NCBI GenBank assembly: GCA_965116335.1
Contig: OZ220677.1
Span: forward strand, 2,914,001 to 2,978,000
Direction of reading: 5' to 3'
Origin: G963663315 sp965116335
Lineage (GTDB): Bacteria > Pseudomonadota > Gammaproteobacteria > Arenicellales > Poriferihabitantaceae
Length of the DNA stretch: 64,000 nucleotides
Of the stretch, positions 63,201 to 64,000 are shown in pieces. The notes beneath the pieces are model-generated. The model had not been told where the DNA came from, searched no databases, and worked only from the letters and a program-made list of their open reading frames with translations. Numbering within the stretch: the first letter of the stretch is position 1; each line of letters begins with the position of its first letter. Position numbers and translations under genes: made by a program.

Positions 63201-64000
63201 CCAATGGTAAGCACGAAGGCGAGGTGACCCCGGATGACCCCCCATCCATACTGTTGCCAGTCATTGACGATGATGAGGATGAGGCTGGCGCCGAGTACTT
63301 TGGTCTTCTATTTGAACGCACAGGCCACCGGGATGTGAAAACTCCCCCTAAAGGCGGCACCAAATATATTCGGATTATTGACGACGACCCGACGCCGGTT
63401 ACCCTGTCGCCATCGACCGATGTTGAAATTAATGAGGGGGATGACCAGACTACGGCTGAGTTGACGCTGACGCTGGAGCGGCCACTCGAAAATACCGCAT
63501 TTCGTTTCGGCGAAGATTCACTTGTCGAAACCGCCGAGATTCCGCTGCTGATTACCACCAGCACCGGGGCCGCGCTACCCGGCGCCGCGAGCGCTGATTT
63601 CACCCTGACGGCGAGCGGTAACGGGGTCACGGTTAGCGACCAGAACAGCGCCACGCCAAAAATCAAGTTCAGCAAGGCCGGAGAATCGAACAAGGTACAG
63701 ACCGCCACCATCACCCTCACCGCCACCAACCGCGATGACGGCGACTTCCAGGACGAGACTATCCAGATCGCCCTCGGCGACCTGACCGCGAGCACGCTCG
63801 CCACCAATCTCGAGGGCGGTATCAGCGCCAGCGACGATGGTGACGCGACCACGACCGATAACACGGTCGCCATCACGATTGTAGACGATGAGGAAGGCCC
63901 GGACGGTTTCGACCTGTCGGTGAGTCCGGGCTCCGTTGCCGAGAACGCCCAGGCCGCGACTACCATTACGGTTACCGCTACCGGCAAGGACGGCGGTTCA
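51248..64000 (+). CDS. Giant secreted Calx-beta repeat protein, 3'-truncated by window edge
   Basis: One plus-strand frame stays open from 51248 to the last base, at least 4251 codons; many positions were checked codon by codon with no stop. A Sec signal peptide is evident: basic RGGRRRPAG, hydrophobic LACVLALLMALFATAASA, cleavage expected after residue 41. The rest is all-beta repeats rich in Asp, Thr and Gly. Many match Calx-beta domains (DGTATAPGDYTSIAANTTLNF, KPVTVTFKDDDIDELKEDF around residues 2180-2260). Others carry a TFTGG...W-x-x-P-Q-T block (near residues 354, 476, 1990, 3420, 3532). Acidic clusters such as DDDEDDEY suggest calcium binding. Probably a surface adhesin or matrix protein; its C-terminus and export signal lie outside. 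An in-frame ATG at 51212 would add 12 residues including the proline run. Confidence 0.93.
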   Translation, partial: MRIGFNFIKTPSARGGRRRPAGTLACVLALLMALFATAASAQTALTTTHLRGGDLYEGDRNVPVTITGFTITGECSKIGLRFVPGDSSANATASDYTVSDESEGSACDSTRTEAEFQFTFKLDFDLSNKIFGYELYSVSKDGSQEATLGKFTLTILNGLRGTGVFLNVKPSNKDPRSVSGLTLRENESAGVKIEVSLKLPPPESTTLILRDPHGGGDVEWSGAGKRVSSIPITFTNKNHDIPQTRTLRPKTDNDGNDWKGEVIVEAEYWYSRHIERIKVNVIDSTAAPVFDTNLLTLVETGPAQSYTVKLDREPAADVTLVTQAHPHLRFKAPGDSAFGEQATLTFTKGANGSWKTPQTIEVKHIADSDSSDQSALPIVHAHGAGIPAWHLSAGNLPVTLMDAGNAPIFSRDAVPVIEGGPAETYTVKLERDPGRTVTLTAEVPQGHRESVQVQAPGGQAGARAELTFTGGASGSWKTPQTITVTAPADDGNFIDETVTLTHSVSPSLNWRSLKPSVEVQVSDRGGGEVELSTSTAVEVWEGQEAFTYTVKLSHPPTDEATVTIASSDTTKLVVSPTVLTFTASNYNQAQTVSLRSPAGSVGAGQAAIITHAVSGYGTTTTGPDITAILIDTTLTETLKLQFSDSMFSGKEPEELEHGTPLPNSANVEVTLQGDGYQGFLPAVSFRVCFQDGEATLAKRDIALLPSGEKCVDASLDRSRSGASQETTVHVFNLLSDSVDEKFEKLTVTLQADPDNHLPAMVEIPTAGATADFFVEDAQLTEIQFTRTDSGTIQEGGSDKATFEFATTSRSLYAGEELRVPLKIGGTGITATDYAVSVVSGGTVITNAPYSASAPALVLTGTGKIDSDVRGNSQKIVFEVAALADGEAEGGSETMTVGYDTPVSNLNTDGVRFDPGATETASGSQNDIEVEIIEHPTVSIASDGNVTEGVDAVFNLTVSPAPGTGQTLDVSYDLAQTGEFVAATDVGAGKTISINDTGTASITIATVDDETDEVDGSLSATLATGAGYVVATAPGNAATVRISDNEDTLVTLSADANVTEGDKATITATINGLAPVADVTIPINATTGSTDGTAETTDYDAPASITILKGEQTGTTEFITHLDADKDDDTVKLALGTLPDGLAAGDPSAVTVSIDDDGKGVEATLKSSATAVDNGDSVTITISLDRAFAARTAIPIAVAGSGSNPAEATEWQAPASIEVAAGATSATADATSATADIATIRDQDTASEEFTVSFGSPLPTNLSTGTPDSAKVTITDDGLGHSITFTASPNPVDEDTTTTLTATANGIFDADVIVPLALTNGTAENGDYATPTTGITIAKGATSGTGTLTTIGDADTDDDTFTVRVGTPLPTGVVASSAGYTITIKDTKAFAVVKPELTVTATPEAGADNYNADVSVDEGESITVTATLDRAHSADIVLPVTMTPGRSYYDPDSDPDPNAAEAGDYGSLANITIKAGQKTGTGSITTNQDDDEDDEYFYTEVDLSGLGGAVGYGGSSCYDGLCTFTVEIVDDDKPPPTVGFAFFNQFVLRDLGESRPSVGIQIEAELETFPSTPDYAVDVYVDVTQEGRYLKSESLGRQKLTIPAGNGYADLFLDLDDDAIDEPNGSITLTLVEDASYKFDPASKAFSFTMEDDDLTLVTMTAPDGDIVEAGGSKTFTITLNRALVDGEVLPINLAFTTATKYADLGTDFTLSPPSPLPSGVSYKHFDSTDASVNRPAIVFTGGRNADKRATFTLTAKQDTVVEQPGLAPTRKPYEEVQVKIHNFYGQSGLSGGAEGRPKPEPNIQFRILDDDKQNGDTASLNPGFLFSHNHAMDISEGTSKTLKVKLATNPGATANVALSLSPQTRGDDVSTNLTVNPASLSFKASNWSNEQTVTINALNDTDAETKTAFLWFTPTGYTGVDPVSLNVTAVDAGAGLTLTSPSPSRLTVNNTGTYTVKLKSKPSDNVVVTPVSSDERIATVSGDLTFTPANWNTPQTVTVTGQGAGSVQIAHTWESNNDYDYYQIMATSPVEFTVTDTGNRTLTLEALTTTVEEGKSITVKAKLDRAHTVDTTGNLSFTFGGRVTSGGQRVRTTAESDDFTPTTRTTVTIPAGSTSASVTLSAVNEAEGSAIYEGNETFGVDLFSGGTRGVSTDRNNNSAIITITDEADRPVFELVPPDPLHGAEGDQNKNRVFKVTKTGATELPATVDIASADGTATAPGDYTSIAANTTLNFATGATEKPVTVTFKDDDIDELKEDFTVTLSNPTAARLGVTPSATVELTDDDPTVVSLGVNPAPIVENAGTRELVVTLARPLTTGEVLPVTLDFTGDADFGEDYTLSAPQTPPTGVAFANLASTDLKTNPPTVTFTGGDSASRTAILTLTATPDSADEGDHETVTVSLGTLDANSGTGLDGGAKVHATANTGSFKITDDDATPTGITLTVDTDTATDGAQDEVSENIASPPSVEVTATIDGSSVFTDDKTLSVSVVGGTATVVDDFKAVTAFDLKIPAGESSVKGSFTLAPVYDGAKEDDETISVTGTLTPAVQGLTVNSATITLLDHSVIPEISVAVDKSGQKITEGSQATYTVTSSVSIPVDITVNVTLTRQGSFVPAQTLTNTTTVTIPKNTTSATQTIATQADNTDEADGSLTLTLDAADNGEYNVSTAKGNAVVTVTDDDATTIALVAGASSTLTEGDTSTSATLTLRLGRALVAGEVVEVPLAITSSTGAVIAELTDADRDYILSATGTGVSSTLVRTVNPRIKFTGGAGVREATLTLTATARDDGEEDHEVLNITLGDLQANGLATRISGGVVAHDADNDPQTSENSVGITIQDDEGLKPELIVAWATGETFNNSPTEGGTVKMVIKADPAPQADMTVHFAVSERAGSNYVATGEEGKKTVTLKSGAKQVAVNVPTVNDEKDEIGGLVYVTLIADDAYRLGWRESYSRLVKDDDETAVSIERDCGHNACYPISEDGATAEFEISLGIALNRSSQTVTVPLNVAGATVGTHYTLGLKPGTQTGVTWLDSGSYSTQNPAVRFSGEGAKKAVLTLTTIDNNDNNTRTLDISLGTLTAHQTVYGGVEKGAADTARVKIVNDDGTPVVRVEAQVAELREGEDAGGSRDPHPKMYIYAEPVPQTDITVSATLSQTGDVIDSNGAQPGKRNYVIQAGQAAPEVVEFRIENDQIDEPTGSVTLQAHAGTGYTLVPDKSSATTRIIDTDGGPTVSLSAASASVSEGGNAVFTVNRSTEGAHPSWKEKGRTVVRVRISQRGDLVKPEHLGIQTVELLKGWTERTHNVPTIDDSKGEKDGTITVELLPNDSSVSNLDLEYAIDPTGNQAMVTVLDDEGGAGVSIYNEKTTVSENNLARTGSYMVELATDPVQTATLTVNVPTAHQDSLTVQGPGGTAGSSATVDFTPGASGTWKDPQMITIAPVIDDDGEADTFALTHSITNYTDYTGSIEDVSVTVNDIGYDLMLSHDNGSNKLKVAEPAGQEIYHLRLTSQPASNTTVTVTPTIGDETLATVGGAVTFTDTDWKEPKSIAVSGLEQGTLTITHAVTSTDPNYALSGNFPVGVMVIADNRRPVELSAAPDPVAEGAEVTLTATIPQAVYPEKAVTIPLTYTEGTAVTADYTAVNSITIAAGQTSGTATLATVDDTAYETPNETFTVAFDTNALPRELIAGTTTSALIAIDDAADIARKVSLSVAKNPVQEGPDSVQLTATLDSALTAPARAITIPLNYTLGTAQAEDFTEVANVTIEAGKRSATVSIPIVDDTEHEMPDETFTIALGTLPAGLEAGDTTSIDVGIDDFFDGPTTLRFTEASAQIPRGSPGVLIPLVTDKAVSNKLTIPLLYTYDTAKPADINPVTKIVVPGGRKLNNSTEKITVNIPADGIYQGLRTFTVKMGELSFSEPDVVNKGTPKEIEFSIVDDVGAPSFKYTDTKVVVEVNEGNPEFPLVRTGKTAVSSFLVYTARPRFGVTAGTDITVPANGKHEGEVTPDDPPSILLPVIDDDEDEAGAEYFGLLFERTGHRDVKTPPKGGTKYIRIIDDDPTPVTLSPSTDVEINEGDDQTTAELTLTLERPLENTAFRFGEDSLVETAEIPLLITTSTGAALPGAASADFTLTASGNGVTVSDQNSATPKIKFSKAGESNKVQTATITLTATNRDDGDFQDETIQIALGDLTASTLATNLEGGISASDDGDATTTDNTVAITIVDDEEGPDGFDLSVSPGSVAENAQAATTITVTATGKDGGS
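54911..54952 (+). repeat. Exact 21-bp tandem duplication inside the giant gene
   Basis: The 21-bp unit at 54911-54931 is repeated exactly at 54932-54952, encoding two ATSATAD blocks. It keeps the frame and is the only exact short tandem noticed in this gene. Confidence 0.9.

Overview
The window looks like a chromosome segment of a free-living or host-associated gammaproteobacterium with moderately high GC. The best evidence is two conserved gene orders: TPR lipoprotein-lolB-ispE-tRNA-Gln-prs-rplY-pth-ychF on the minus strand (43.6 to 34.0 kb, opened between tRNA-Gln and ispE by an insertion sequence and an agmatinase-family gene), and hemA-prfA-prmC on the plus strand (43.7 to 47.0 kb). Housekeeping genes alternate with transport and catabolic clusters, two insertion sequences, duplicated AAA/nuclease genes and many short palindromic repeats. 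Sponge symbionts and other host-associated lineages often look like this, but that placement is inference.

Layout. 0-0.8 kb: 3' part of an ArgD/AstC aminotransferase. 0.8-2.2 kb: malonyl-CoA decarboxylase, divergent from a peptide-type ABC importer (Tat-exported binding protein, terminator, two permeases, fused double ATPase; 2.3-7.9 kb), then a DUF3461 protein and a cytoplasmic sulfatase. 9.9-11.7 kb: a type II restriction-modification pair. 11.7-15.5 kb, minus: M20 deacylase, ahcY and metK, with a palindromic operator candidate upstream of metK. 15.6-17.6 kb: short repeats and an IS1380-like element with a 7-bp target duplication, then argB and a ferredoxin-NADP reductase. 19.4-31.8 kb: two near-identical AAA/PD-(D/E)XK genes in direct orientation bracket an orphan VapB-like antitoxin and a seven-gene minus-strand cluster (PhyH dioxygenase, Rieske oxygenase, FkbM methyltransferase, complete peptide-type ABC importer). 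31.9-34 kb: a NorD/CbbO-like VWA protein coupled to ychF. 34-49.4 kb: the housekeeping cluster, an IS1202-group (ISNCY) element with a 16-bp target duplication, an MFS transporter, hspQ and a bacterial voltage-gated sodium channel.

49.4-51.1 kb holds a mosaic array of palindromic repeats around one membrane-anchored unknown gene. From about 51.2 kb to the window end runs one uninterrupted plus-strand reading frame of at least 4251 codons. It has a Sec signal peptide and many Calx-beta-type repeats, and it is preceded by a promoter and a run of 15 C residues. This giant surface or secreted protein, with its possible phase-variation tract, is the most striking object here. Long antisense frames inside it are shadows of its periodic codon pattern.

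How the genes fit together. The two ABC importers with neighbouring oxygenases, sulfatase and malonyl-CoA decarboxylase suggest scavenging of organic nitrogen or sulfur compounds. The ferredoxin-NADP reductase could supply electrons to the Rieske oxygenase, whose own reductase is absent. metK and ahcY form the S-adenosylmethionine cycle that serves the methyltransferases in the window.
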